From: Ramlibacter terrae
GTDB lineage: Bacteria > Pseudomonadota > Gammaproteobacteria > Burkholderiales > Burkholderiaceae_C
Assembly (NCBI GenBank): GCA_013127575.1
Contig: CP053418.1
Span: 1,178,001 to 1,242,000 of the forward strand
DNA length: 64,000 bases
Direction of reading: 5' to 3'
Shown here: positions 20,839-31,043 of the stretch, in pieces
Numbering within the stretch: position 1 is the first letter of the stretch
How the letters are laid out: every line of letters starts with the position of its first letter
Notes under the pieces: generated by a model
What the model saw: the letters and a program-made list of their open reading frames with translations, nothing else
Databases searched by the model: none
Told to the model about the DNA's origin: nothing
Position numbers and translations under genes: made by a program

Positions 20839-22496
20839 GCGGAACCGAAACCCGTCCGCGCCTCTCGCTGGAGGGCGTGGTCTACACGCCGCCCGAGCAG
20901 GCGCGCCACTATCTCGAAGCAGGCGCCGGCAGCCGCGGACGATCGGGCAGGCGCTGGCGCAAGCGGCACAGGCGTATCCGGAGCGCATCGCGTACGTCTG
21001 CGAGGAACGCCGCATCTCGTTCGCGGAACTCGAGACGCGCAGCGCGCGCATCGCCGCCTGCCTGCGCGCTCTCGGCCTGCAGCCCGGCGACCGGGCCATC
21101 TTCCAGATGGGCACCGGCATCGAGACGGCGCTCGCGCTGTTCGGCTGCTTCAAGGCCGGCGTGCTGCCGGTTTGCACCATCCCGCAGTACCGGTCGGTGG
21201 AGATCTCGGCGCTGGCGCAGGTGACCCGGCCGCGCGCCTTCTTCGTGCAGGCGGACGTGGCGGCGAACTTCGACCGGTGCGCTTCGCGCAGGACATGGCG
21301 GCCGCGCACGACATTCCGCACCTCGTGGTGTCCGGCGGCAGCGGCGACGGCCCCGGCATCGCGCTGGAAAGGCTGCAGGAGCACCACGCCGGCGCCGGCG
21401 TGGAGGAGGCGTGGAACTGCTGCGACGTCGCGGCGTTGCAGTTGTCGGGCGGCTCCACCGGCGTGCCGAAGGTGATCCCGCGCCACCACGGCGAGTACCT
21501 CTCGCACACCCGGGCGTGGTGCGACCACTTCGGCTGCGCCGGTGGCGACGTCGGCATCTGGGCGCTGTCGATGCTGCACAACGCCGGCATGATGTTCTCG
21601 CTGCTGCGCCCCGTGCTGTACGGCGCCACCACGGTGCTGATGCCGCGCTGGGACGTCGCGTCCTTCTTCGCCGCGGTCGAACGCGAACGGGTGCGGCACG
21701 CCTTCACCATCGGCCCGCATGCACCGGCGATCGCGGGCTACGCCGATGCCGGCAAGCACGACCTTGCCTCGCTGCAGCTGACGCTCACGCTGATCGGCGC
21801 GGAACCGATCGAGCAGGGCACCGGCCGCCCGGCCACCAACATGTACGGCATCACCGAGGGGCTGGTGCTCGCAGGCCGCCCGGACTTCCCGGCCGCCGTA
21901 CGCCACGGCTCCATCGGCACCACGTGCTGGGCGCACGACGAGGTCCGCCTGCTGGCGCCGGGGACGGAAGACGAAGTGGCCTTCGGCGAGCCGGGCGAGC
22001 TGTGCTTTCGCGGCCCGTCGTCGCTGCGCGGCTACTACGCGGCGCCGGAGATCACGGCGGCCAGCATGACGTCGGACGGCTTCTTCCGCACGGCGGACAT
22101 GGTGCGCGCCAGCCGCGAAGGCGCACTCACGGTCTATCACTTCGAAGGCCGGATGCGCGACAACATCAACCGCGGGGGCGAGAAGTTCGGCACCGAGGAC
22201 ATCGAACTGCTGCTGCTGCCGCGCCATCCGCAAGTCCGTGACGGCAAGGTCGTCGCCATGCCCGACCCGGTCTACGGCGAGAAGGCGTGCGCGTACCGGT
22301 GCCGCGCGACGGCGCCACGCTGCCGACGGTGCAGGAGCTTGCAGCGTTCCTCGTCGCCAACGGTCTCGCGAAGTACAAGTGCCCCGAGCGCATCGAAGCC
22401 GTGCCGGCGTTCCCGGTCACGCGCGTCGGCAAGCTGGACCGCCAGCAGATGCGCCAGTGGATCGCCGAGAAACTCTCGTCGGAGGCGCCGCGATGA
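20835..22496 (+). CDS. Aryl acid AMP/CoA ligase (salicylate or dihydroxybenzoate type)
   Basis: ANL-superfamily adenylating enzyme of about 554 residues, closest in pattern to DhbE/EntE and to the salicylyl ligases of the CoA-dependent salicylate route. It shows the P-loop-like LQLSGGSTGVPKVIPRHH near residue 200, NMYGITEG near 336, GELCFRGPSSLRGYYAAPE, FRTADMV, GRMRDNINRGGEKFGTEDIE and the terminal lysine in RVGKLDRQQM. Breaks near 20931, 21277 and 22299 repair to CCTGG. Given the hydroxylase, thioesterase and gentisate dioxygenase downstream, activation of salicylate (or a close hydroxybenzoate) is inferred. Confidence 0.83.
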
Positions 22497-22929
22497 CGGA
22501 GGCCACGCCCATGCACCACTACACCTACGAGCGGCGCCTGCACTGGAGCGAGTGCGACCCCGGCGGGATCATCTTCTTTCCGAACTACGCGCGCTGGATG
22601 GTGGAGGGCCTGAACGACATGTTCCTCGCGCTCGGCGTCGACCCGAACGGGCCGCGCGGCGACGGCGCGCTCGGTGGCCTGCCGGTGCTCGCGCTGGCGA
22701 TGAAGTTCAGCAGCGCCCCGGCGCTGCACGAGATGGTGACGCACCGCATCGACGTCACGCGGCTCGGCGGCAAGTCGCTGGCCTTCCGGCACCGCTTCCT
22801 GCGCGGCGAGGAACTGCTGATGGAAGCGGAGGAGACGCGGGCTGGGCCGAGCACCCGCACGGCGATCCGCGCGGGCTGCGCGCCACGCCCATTCCCGACG
22901 ACGTGCGGGCCCTGCTGCAGGCCGCCTGA
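22493..22929 (+). CDS. Hot-dog acyl-CoA thioesterase (4HBT type; proposed gentisyl-CoA thioesterase)
   Basis: Hot-dog-fold thioesterase of about 146 residues. The 4-hydroxybenzoyl-CoA thioesterase signature WSECDPGGIIFFPNYARWM sits near residue 20, with the catalytic Asp. The start ATG overlaps the ligase stop. A break near 22845 repairs to CCTGG, giving TRAWAEHPHGDPRG and a stop at 22927-22929. In this operon it probably releases gentisate from gentisyl-CoA after ring hydroxylation; this is inferred from gene order. Confidence 0.82.
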
Positions 22930-22950
22930 TCCATCGAAGGAGCAACCCCC

Positions 22951-24108
22951 ATGAGAGTCAAGATCCTCGGCGGCGGCCCTGCCGGCCTGTACGCCGCCTA
23001 CCGCATCCGCTGCGAGGTTCCGGGCGCGGAGGTCACCGTGTTCGAGCAGAACGACGCCCACACGACGTTCGGCTTCGGCGTGGTGTTCTCCGACCGTGCG
23101 CTGGAGTTCCCGGCCGCGCAGGACCAGAAGACCCTGTCGCTCATCACGGCCGGCACGGAGAAGTGGAGCGACATCGAGCTGCGCGTGCACGGCGAGCGCA
23201 TCCGCGTCGACGGCGTCGGCTTCACCGCCATCGCGCGGCTGCACCTGCTGGAGATCCTGCGCGAGCGGGCGCTGTCCGCCGGCGCAGTCCTGGTCAACAG
23301 CCGCGTGGTGCAGGACCTGTCGGAGCTCGGCGAAGCCGACCTCGTGATCGGCGCCGACGGCGTGAACTCGCTGGTGCGCCGCACCTTCGAGGCGGAGTTC
23401 GGCACGCAGGTCCGCCTGCTGGAGAACCGCTTCGCGTGGTTCGGGGCCACGCGGCCGTTCGACTACCTGACGCAGACCTTCAAGCAGTTGCCGCAAGGCA
23501 GCTTCAACGCGCACCACTACCGGTACGTGCCGGCGATGAGCACTTTCCTGGTGGAAGTGGACGCCGCCACCTTCGAGCGGGTCGGCTTCGAGCACATGAC
23601 CGAAGAGGCGTCGCGCCTGTACTGCGAAGGCGTGTTCGCCGAGGAACTGGAAGGCGCGAAGCTCGTGACCAACAAGTCGCTGTGGCGCCGCTTTCCCGTG
23701 ATCAGCAACGAGAACTGGGTGGTCGGCAAGCACGTGCTGGTGGGCGATGCATTGCGCACCGCGCATTTCTCGATCGGTTCCGGCACGCGCCTCGCGCTCG
23801 AGGACGTGCAGGCGCTGGCCCACGCGCTCGCCGCGCATCCGGGCAGCGTCGAAGATGCGCTCGCCGCGTTCGTCGCGCAGCGCCGGCCCATCGTCGACAA
23901 GCTGGCCGGCGCCGCGACCCGCAGCGCCACCGGTACGACCACTTCGCGGAACACCGGACCAGCCGGCCGGGAGTTCGCCATGTCGTACATCGGCCGCTCG
24001 GGCCGCATCGACACCGAGCGGCTGCGCGCGATGTCGCCCCGCTTCGTCGCCGGCTACGAGCAGTGGCGCGGCGCACCCTCCAACACCGCCGCAGGAGCAG
24101 CGCGATGA
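22951..24108 (+). CDS. FAD-dependent aryl-CoA hydroxylase (salicylyl-CoA 5-hydroxylase-like)
   Basis: Single-component flavin monooxygenase of about 386 residues. The FAD motif is KILGGGPAGLYAAYRI at the N-terminus; the second is LVIGADGVNSLVR near 140; GDALRTAHFSIGSGTRLALE near 265 is the version typical of salicylyl-CoA and anthraniloyl-CoA monooxygenases rather than free-acid hydroxylases. The patch 23928-23972 carries three one-base losses that cancel: the printed RSATGTTTSRNT should read ATWYDHFAEHLDQ after CCTGG repair. Expected reaction: salicylyl-CoA plus O2 and NAD(P)H to 5-hydroxysalicylyl (gentisyl)-CoA. Confidence 0.85.
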   Translation: MRVKILGGGPAGLYAAYRIRCEVPGAEVTVFEQNDAHTTFGFGVVFSDRALEFPAAQDQKTLSLITAGTEKWSDIELRVHGERIRVDGVGFTAIARLHLLEILRERALSAGAVLVNSRVVQDLSELGEADLVIGADGVNSLVRRTFEAEFGTQVRLLENRFAWFGATRPFDYLTQTFKQLPQGSFNAHHYRYVPAMSTFLVEVDAATFERVGFEHMTEEASRLYCEGVFAEELEGAKLVTNKSLWRRFPVISNENWVVGKHVLVGDALRTAHFSIGSGTRLALEDVQALAHALAAHPGSVEDALAAFVAQRRPIVDKLAGAATRSATGTTTSRNTGPAGREFAMSYIGRSGRIDTERLRAMSPRFVAGYEQWRGAPSNTAAGAAR

Positions 24109-25144
24109 ACACCACCCCTGTCGAGAATGCCGAACGCGCCCGCTACTACGAAGAGCTGCAGCCGCTGAACCCTGGCGCCGCTGTGGTCGGTGCTGAAGGG
24201 CCTCGTGCCGCCGGAGCCGCGTCCCGCCGCGGTGCCCTGCATGTGGTCGTGGGAGCAGGTCTATCCGCACCTGCTGCGCGCGGGCGAACTGATCACCGCC
24301 GAAGAGGCGGAGCGCCGCGTGCTGGTGCTGGAGAACCCCGGTTTGCCGGGCAAGTCGCAGGTGACCGATACGCTGTACGCCGGGCTGCAGTTGATCCTGC
24401 CGGGCGAGACGGCGCCGGCGCACCGGCACACGCAGTCGGCGCTGCGCTTCGTGCTGCACGGCGCCGGCGCGTACACCGCCGTCGACGGCGAGAAGACGCC
24501 GATGGAGCGCGGGGACTTCATCATCACGCCGCACTGGACTGGCACGACCACGGCCACGACGGCGACGAGCCGGTCGTCTGGCTCGACGGCCTCGACGTGC
24601 CGCTGGTGACCTTCCTGCGTGCGGGCTTCCGCGAGGAGTATTCGCACAAGGCGCAGGCGACCAGCCGCGGCGCGGGCGAGAGCGCGGCGCGTTTCGGCGC
24701 CGGATTGCTGCCGATCGACTACGAGCAGCGCGGCCTCACGTCGCCCCTCTTCAGCTACCCGTACGCGCGCTCCCGCGAAGCGATCGAGGTGCAGGCCCGC
24801 ACCGCCGCGCCCGACCCGCACCGGGCGTGTGCCTGCGCTATGTCAACCCGGCCACCGGTGGCTGGGCGATGCCCACCATCGGCACGGTCCTGCGCTACTA
24901 CCCCGCCGGCTTCGTGACGCGGCCCTACCGGTCGACCGACAGCACCGTGCTGGTCGGCACGGAAGGCGTGGCGGAGATCCGCGTGACGGGCGCCGAGCCG
25001 CTGCGCGTCGGCCCCAACGACGTCGCCGTCGTGCCCGGCTGGAGCGAGTGGACGGTGTCCGCCCGCGACGACACCGTCCTCTTCAGCTACTCGGACCGCC
25101 CCGTGCACGAAAAGCTCGGACTGCTGCGCGAACTGCGCGCCTGA
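24105..25144 (+). CDS. Gentisate 1,2-dioxygenase
   Basis: Bicupin ring-cleaving dioxygenase of about 347 residues. The iron-binding region is [20 protein letters not shown] near residue 105 and [19 protein letters not shown] near 145; the N-terminal [18 protein letters not shown] and [15 protein letters not shown] are typical of the family. The break near 24172 looks like an extra C in CCTGG; those near 24538 and 24827 are losses at CCTGG. It opens gentisate to maleylpyruvate. Its ATG overlaps the hydroxylase stop, so the two steps are translationally coupled. Confidence 0.9.
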
Positions 25145-25171
25145 CCCTTCGCATTCCAAGGAAGCAACACC

Positions 25172-26036
25172 ATGAAATTCTGTCTTTTCAACGGCCACCG
25201 CATCGGCGTCGTCCGAGGCGACGGCGTCGTCGACGTCACGGAAGCATTCGCGGCGATCCCCAGGCCGACGGCCCTATCCGCAAGCCGACTGGCTGATCGA
25301 GAACTTTGAATCCACCCGCGGCCGGATGGAAGAGATCGCCGCCCGGGGCAAGGCGACGCCGCTTGGCGAGGTGCGCCTGCTGTCGCCGGTGGCCAATCCC
25401 GGCAAGATCATCGGTGCCCCCATCAACTACAAGGACCACATCGCCGAGGCCAACGCCGACACCCAGATCAACCACGGCAAGACCTACACCGAGCTGGACA
25501 AGTTCGGGCTGTTCCTGAAGGCCAACAGCTCGCTGATCGGCTGCAGCGACGAAGTGCGGATTCCGTTCGCGGACAGGCGCACCGACCACGAGGTGGAGCT
25601 CGCGGTCGTGATCGGGCGCACCGCGAAACGCGTGCCGCGCGCTTCGGCGCTGGACTACGTCCTGGGCTACTGCATCGGGCTCGACATGACGGTGCGCGGA
25701 CCCGAGTTCCCCACCTTCCGCAAATCGCCGGACACCTTCTCGGTGCTGGGCCCGTGGATCGTCACCAAGGATGAAATCCCGCAGCCGAACCAGCTCGACC
25801 TCAGCATTCGCGTCAACGGCGAAACCCGGCAGGCATCGAACACCAGCTACCTGATCTTCGACGTCGAACGCCTGATCGAGTACGCGTCCGCCATGTACAC
25901 GCTGTATCCCGGCGACGTGATCATGACCGGGACACCGGCCGGTGTCGGCCCGGTCGCGGCGGGGGATATGCTGGAGGCGACCGTGGCCGGCGTCGGCACG
26001 ATGTCGGTGCGCATCGCCGGGAACGCAGGCGGCTGA
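25172..26036 (+). CDS. Fumarylacetoacetate hydrolase family protein (fumaryl/maleylpyruvate hydrolase)
   Basis: FAH-fold hydrolase of about 288 residues. Metal ligands are visible in [14 protein letters not shown] near residue 145 and in the later [11 protein letters not shown] and [12 protein letters not shown] segments; [14 protein letters not shown] ends the core. A two-base break near 25269 repairs to CCTGG ([17 protein letters not shown]). Its place after gentisate dioxygenase suggests cleavage of maleylpyruvate or fumarylpyruvate to pyruvate and a C4 acid. No maleylpyruvate isomerase is seen in the window, so direct maleylpyruvate hydrolysis is possible. It is the last gene of the operon. 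Confidence 0.87.
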
Positions 26037-26041
26037 GGCGG

Positions 26042-26063
26042 CGTCGGCCCGGCGGTGCCGACG
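26042..26063. terminator. Bidirectional hairpin between convergent operons
   Basis: CGTCGGC and GCCGACG form a 7-bp perfect stem with an 8-base loop in the 27-base gap between two convergent genes. Likely a shared terminator. Confidence 0.55.
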
Positions 26064-27027
26064 TCACAAGTCGGGACGAGCCGCCTCGACTTGGCCCGCG
26101 AGCAGCAAGGCAGGAAAGCCTCGCCGGCAGCACGCTCCTGCTCGGTCAGGTACATGTCCCTGTGATCCGGCTGCCCGTCGAGTACGCGCGTGAGGCAGGT
26201 GCCGCACACGCCCCTGCTCGCACGACGTGGGGATCTCCACGCCTGCCTTTGCGAGTGCGGCGGTGACGGTCTGGTCGGCGGCGACCTCGATCACTTTCCC
26301 GGAGCTTGCCAACTGCACTTCGAACGCCCGGTCCGATGCGAGGCCGGGCGACTCGCCCGCGAAGAATTCATGGTGCAGCCGGGATTCGTCCCATCCAGCG
26401 GACCGCGCAAGCGAGAGCGTCGCATCGATGAATCCCTTGGGACCGCACACATACAGGTGCCGGCCGGCCGCCGGTCGCTCGAGGAGCCGCGCGAGGTCCA
26501 GTCTCTGGTCCGCGGGCGCATCATCGAAGTAGAACCTGGCTGCCGCGGAAAATCGTGCGCGCGCGATGCGATCGTGAAACGCCATGCGGTTGCGGGACCG
26601 GGCCGCGTAGTGCAGCTCGAAGGCCGAGCCGAGCACGGCCAGCCGTTCCGCCATGCACAGGATGGGCGTGATGCCTATGCCGCCGGCCAGCAGGACGCTG
26701 TATTCCGCATCGCGTGCGAGCTCGAAATGGTTCCCGGGCGCGCTGATCGCCAGCGTGTCGCCTTCCTGCACCAGCTCGTGCATCGCCTTCGAGCCGCCGC
26801 GCGAGTGCGGGTCCTTGAGCACCCCGATCACGTACCGGTGGGCGTCGGCCGGGTCGTTGCACAGCGAGTACTGGCGCGTGAGGCCGTTGGGCAGCCGCAC
26901 GTCGATGTGCGAGCCGGCGGAAAAGGCGGGCAGGATCGCGCCGTCGGCGCTCACCAGTTCCGGCTGCAGATGTCGATCGCCTCCGCCGCTTTCTGGCCAC
27001 GCGGACGTTCATGGCGACAGGGTTCAT
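26064..27027 (-). CDS. Phthalate dioxygenase/vanillate demethylase-type reductase (FMN, NAD, 2Fe-2S)
   Basis: Electron-transfer reductase of about 320 residues, order FMN domain, NAD domain, plant-type ferredoxin. FMN binding is [15 protein letters not shown] near residue 65; NAD binding is [18 protein letters not shown] near 120; the 2Fe-2S cluster is in [17 protein letters not shown] near 270 with a last Cys in [10 protein letters not shown]. Breaks near 27008 and 26970 repair to CCWGG. One near 26210 looks like an extra G. One near 26073 changes the end to RLVLDL. It probably feeds electrons to the Rieske oxygenase at 28031, two genes upstream. Confidence 0.87.
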
Positions 27028-27040
27028 CGCTCCTTCGACC

Positions 27041-28014
27041 TCACTCGGCCGAGATCCCGCGCGTCCGGATCAGGCCCGGCCAGTACTTGTCGTCGCGCGC
27101 CCACACGGTGGCCATCTGTTCCGGCGTGGAGGGCAGGGGCTCCAGGCCCAGTTCACGCAGTCGCGCCTGCACGCCCGCAGAGTTGATGGCGCGCTGGAGC
27201 TCCGTGGAGAGCTTCAGCACGATGTCCTTGGGGGTTGCGGCCGGCGCCACCATGCCCTGCCACGCCGCCGCCTCTACGCGCGTGTGCCCGAGCTCCATCA
27301 GGGTGGGGACGTTCGGCAGCGAGGGCAGGCGGGTCTTCATGAAACTCGCCAGCGGCTTGAGCCGCCCCGCCTTGATCATCTGGTTGCCCGTGGCCGAGTC
27401 CACCACCATCATCGGCACCACGCCACCCACGGTGTCCTGCACCGCGGGCGCGCCGCCGCGATAGGGAATGTGCGGAACGAACAGCTTGCTCTGGTCCTTG
27501 AGCATCTCCATCGCCCGGTGGTGCGGGCTGCCGACGCCGGCGGATGCATAGCTGTACTTGCCCGGGCTGGAGCGGATGGCGTCGATCAGCGAGCGGATGT
27601 CGTTGAACGGGGATTCGCCGCCCACCGCCAGCATCAGCGGAAACTGGGCGAGGCTGCCTACGGAGGTGAGGTCCTTCGTCGCCGTGTAGGGCAGCTTCTT
27701 GAAGAGGGCCTGGTTGAACACCAGCGTGCCCACATCGGCTGTCATGACCGTGTAGCCGTCGGCCGGGGAGCGCGCCACGTAGTCCGCTGCGATGCTCGTG
27801 CCGCCACCCGGCTTGTTGTCCACGATGATCTGCTGCCCCAACTGCTGGCTCATCTGCGCTGCGATGAGCCGGGCGACGATGTCGGACCCGCCGCCTGCGG
27901 CGGTGCCGATCACCCAGCGCACCGGCTTGAGGGGAACGTGTCCTGTGCGGCTGCCTTGCCGACGGCAAGCAGGCCGCCTGCCGCGATCAGGGCGGCACGT
28001 CGATTGATGGTCAT
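27041..28014 (-). CDS. Tripartite tricarboxylate (Bug/TctC) receptor
   Basis: Periplasmic receptor of about 324 residues, inserted between the oxygenase and reductase genes of one Rieske system. Start ATG with GGAGAC upstream. Signal peptide MTINRRAALIAAGGLLAVGK, then PVRWVIGTAAGGGSDIVARL and VDNKPGGGTSIAADYVARSP (a DNKPGGG variant of the usual ENRPGA). A break near 27930 fits CCAGG read as CAAG. VPHIPYRGGAPAVQDTVGG is the mid-protein signature. It probably binds the substrate acid of the neighbouring oxygenase. Confidence 0.87.
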
Positions 28015-28030
28015 GGAAGTCTCCTGTTCT

Positions 28031-29085
28031 TCACGCCGACTGGGGCGGGGACTGCTCTTGCTTCTGCAGGCGTTCCAGGACGCGCCTGTACTGCACCGAA
28101 GCGCCGTCGACGGAAAGCAGGACGGGCTTCACCCCGGGACCCGCTGCGTCGAGCGTGCGCTGCTGCGCCTCGATCATGGTTTCGTCTTCGGTCATGAAGG
28201 CCTTGCGGCGCAGGTCCTTCAGCTTGGTCATGATGTCCTGCCGGATGTCGTCGGGAAACGGCACCGGGTTCTGGCGGACGGCGGCGAAGTGATAAAGCGT
28301 CTTGCGCTCATGCACCGGCGTGAGCAGGTGCAGGCCCCACAGCCCGGTGCCCTCGCTGCGCGGGCGGCCGAGGGCGGTGACCCCGGAGTCGTTGACCAGG
28401 CACGAGGGCGCCTGCCGGTGATGGCGGCCCAGTGGTCGACGATGCCGCCGTCGCGGCGGAACAGCATGTCGAAGAGGCCCGGCGCCTTGACGCCGGGCAT
28501 CCAGCGGGATGCAGTGACCGTGTCGGCCTCCCGGGTGGCGCGGATCTCGGCGGAGACGGTGTCGTTGTTGCCCAGCACGCCGCGGTGCAGGAACGCGGTG
28601 TGCGACAGGTCCAGCAGGTTGTCGACCACGAGTTCGTAGTGCGCGTCCATGTCCAGCACGTCCCGATAGGTCACGTGCTCCGGCGGCGAGCGGTCGATGA
28701 CGGACAGGTCGGGGATGCGGGCGGGATCCGCGGGTCCGTCCCCCATCCAGATCCAGACCAGCGTGTGCCGCTCGACCGCCGGGAACGAACGCACCCCGGC
28801 CGCGATCGGGATCACGCCCGGTCCATGCGGGTTGCGCACGCACGCGCCGGTAGCGTCGAACTGCAGGCCGTGGTAGCCGCATTCGAGGTTGCCGTTGTCG
28901 CAGACCCGGCCCATGTGCAGCGGTGCCGAGCGGTGCGGGCAGCGGTTCTGAAGGGCGACGGGAGCGCCGTCCACGCCGCGGTAGATCACCAGCGATTCAC
29001 CGACGATCGTGCGTTCCTGCGGTTCGCCGTCCTTGAGGTTCTCGGACCACATGGCGACGTACCAGGCATTCTTGACGAAGCTCAC
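28031..29085 (-). CDS. Rieske ring-hydroxylating/demethylating oxygenase (VanA-like)
   Basis: Terminal oxygenase of about 352 residues. The Rieske cluster ligands are in CPHRSAPLHMGRVC near 48 and LECGYHGLQFD near 68. The mononuclear iron site is NLLDLSHTAFLHRGVLG near 165, as in vanillate O-demethylase and toluenesulfonate/dicamba-type monooxygenases. A break near 28414 repairs to CCAGG (AITGQAPSCLVNDSG). Together with the VanB-like reductase it likely removes a methyl group from, or hydroxylates, an aromatic acid. Substrate not known. Confidence 0.88.
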
Positions 29086-29121
29086 TTCATCGTCTCCTTG
29101 TCGTTTGTGTTGCGTGAGGAA

Positions 29122-29739
29122 TCAGCTGGCGCCGCCGCCCTCGGCGTAGCGCTGGCGCACGGCCTTGATCATCCGGGTGAGCTCCGTCGGGACGTCCTTG
29201 CCTTCCGCCGGGCCTTGGCCTTGCAATCCACCCACAGCTTCCAGGTCGGCGTAGCCTTGCTCGGTGTGCTGGTTCCAGTGCGGGTCCAGCGGTGTCGTGA
29301 TCTCCAGCCGGATGCCCGCCGGGTCGTGGAAATAGATCGACAGGATCAGGCCCTTGTGGTCCGTGGGCCCGACGACTTCGACGCCGTTCGACGTGAGCCA
29401 CTCGTGCCACTGCAGGACCTCGTCCCGGTCCCCGGCCTGCAGCGCGATGTGGTTGAAGATCCCGTGGGCCGGGTGCGTGGCCGGCCCCGCGGGCGGCACG
29501 CCCGGCGCCTCGAAGAACGCGAGCGTCGAGCCGTCGCGCATGCGAAAGAAGATGTGGAAGTACGGGATCGGGTGCCCGGTCGAAGGCACGCTGTCGTCCA
29601 GCACCGTGCTGGCCAGTTCCATCCCCATGATGCGGGTGTAGAACGCGGTGGTGGCGGCGGCATCCGGCGTGATCCACGCCGCGTGGTTCAGCATGTAGGG
29701 CGTCAGGCCCGGATTGGGGCGGGCCGTTGCGGCATCCAT
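29122..29739 (-). CDS. VOC-superfamily (glyoxalase/extradiol dioxygenase-like) protein
   Basis: Vicinal-oxygen-chelate protein of 205 residues, intact frame. Two beta-alpha-beta modules can be followed: MLNHAAWITPDAAATTAFYT near residue 16 and GIFNHIALQAGDRDEVLQWH near 95. The likely metal ligands are the His in each of these and the Glu in GIRLEITTPLD near 152. The size fits a one-domain extradiol dioxygenase or a lyase. It lies between the P450 and the Rieske genes and could open the ring of the demethylated product. Confidence 0.78.
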   Translation of the reverse strand: MDAATARPNPGLTPYMLNHAAWITPDAAATTAFYTRIMGMELASTVLDDSVPSTGHPIPYFHIFFRMRDGSTLAFFEAPGVPPAGPATHPAHGIFNHIALQAGDRDEVLQWHEWLTSNGVEVVGPTDHKGLILSIYFHDPAGIRLEITTPLDPHWNQHTEQGYADLEAVGGLQGQGPAEGKDVPTELTRMIKAVRQRYAEGGGAS

Positions 29740-29774
29740 GGGGAGCTCCGGTGGTTGGGTTGGGGGCATGCGGG

Positions 29775-31043
29775 TCACCACGTCACCGACAAGCTGCGCA
29801 GCACGCGCATCGCGGTGTTCGGGATGTACGAGAGCTGCTGCTCCGGCACGAGCGCCATCTCGGGGAACCGGGCGGCCACGTGTTCGAGCATGATTTCCAG
29901 CTCCATCCGGGCGAGCGACGCGCCGAGGCAGAAATGCGCGCCCGCGCCGAAGGTCACGTGCTGCATCACGTTGCGCCGGCCGGGGCAGAAAGCCTCGGGA
30001 TCCTCGAACTGCTCGGGGTCGTGGTTGCCCGACGCGAACATCATCAGCAGCCGGCTGCCCGCGGGAATCGTGACGCCGTCGAGCGTGGCTTCCTCCCGCA
30101 CCAGCCGGCGCCAGCTCTGTACGGGCGGGTCGATCCGAAGCGACTCCTCCACGATGGCCGGTGCGCGCTGCTCGCCGGCAACGATGCCGCGCCACAGGGC
30201 TCGATCGGAGAGCACCGCCTTGAACATGTTGGCCGCGGCGCTGGAAGTGGTCTCGTGGCCCGCGAACAGCAGGTTGAAGCAGGTGGCGCCGATCTCGTGC
30301 AGGGTCGCCTTGCCGTCGTCGCCGTCGCGCAGCCGGATCAGGTCGCTGACATAGTCGTCGGCGGGCTGTTCCAGCTTGGCATGCACCAGCGCATGCGCGT
30401 AGTGGTAGTACTCGATGGCGCCCTGCGTCAGCGCCACCTGTTCCTGCTCGGTCGGCCGGCCCCAGGTCAGCACCACCCGGCTGGCCGCCCACTCCTTGAC
30501 CTTGGCCACGTCGGCCGGGGAATGCCCAGCAACTGGAAGAGGACGAGGGCCGGGACTTCGTAGGTCAGCGCGGCGACGAGGTCGGCGGGTTTTGCGCCCG
30601 CGGCCAGCCTGTCCGGTGTTCGTCGACGACCCGCTCCACGAACGGCCGGAGCGACAGCAGCCGTTGGCGCGACAAGGGTGCGCCGAAGAAGGCGCGGTAC
30701 CGTTCGTGGGTCGGCGGGTCGTTGTTGACCAGCAGCGGGGGCACGTGGAATTTGGCATCGGTGGCCAGCTGGCGTGCGTGCGGGCACAGGGGCGTGAGCG
30801 GGTCGGACGCGATGCTGGCGGAGAACCGCTGCCGGTCACGCAGCACGGCCTTGATGGTTTCGTGGCGCGTGACGATCCACGAGCCGACGGCCGGCGAGAA
30901 GAACACCGGCTCGCTGCTGCGCAGTTCGCCGAGCACCGCATACGGGTCGGCCGGTACTCGGGGGCGAACGGGTCGAAGCGCCCGCTGGCCGCCGTCGACG
31001 GGCCTTGCGCCTCGGAAGAAGCGTCCGTGGAAAGGAGTCTCAT
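29775..31043 (-). CDS. Cytochrome P450
   Basis: Soluble bacterial P450 of about 424 residues. The I-helix is NLLFAGHETTSSAAANMF, the ExxR motif is VEESLRIDPPVQSWRRLVRE, and the haem loop is TFGAGAHFCLGASLARMELE with the axial Cys. Breaks near 30953, 30614 and 30527 repair to CCTGG (PEYLADPYAVLG, EHLDRLAAGAKPAD, GIPLADVAKVKEW). It is the first gene of the minus-strand oxygenase group, so this cluster combines a P450 and a Rieske oxygenase. No ferredoxin or reductase dedicated to it is seen beside it. Confidence 0.88.
   Translation of the reverse strand: MRLLSTDASSEAQGPSTAASGRFDPFAPEYRPTRMRCSANCAAASRCSSRRPSARGSSRATKPSRPCCVTGSGSPPASRPTRSRPCARTHASWPPMPNSTCPRCWSTTTRRPTNGTAPSSAHPCRANGCCRSGRSWSGSSTNTGQAGRGRKTRRPRRRADLRSPGPRPLPVAGHSPADVAKVKEWAASRVVLTWGRPTEQEQVALTQGAIEYYHYAHALVHAKLEQPADDYVSDLIRLRDGDDGKATLHEIGATCFNLLFAGHETTSSAAANMFKAVLSDRALWRGIVAGEQRAPAIVEESLRIDPPVQSWRRLVREEATLDGVTIPAGSRLLMMFASGNHDPEQFEDPEAFCPGRRNVMQHVTFGAGAHFCLGASLARMELEIMLEHVAARFPEMALVPEQQLSYIPNTAMRVLRSLSVTW

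Noticed and set aside
28228..28882. Second gene start inside the Rieske oxygenase at 28882
   Set aside because: That frame is only the shifted continuation of the same gene after the CCAGG error near 28414.
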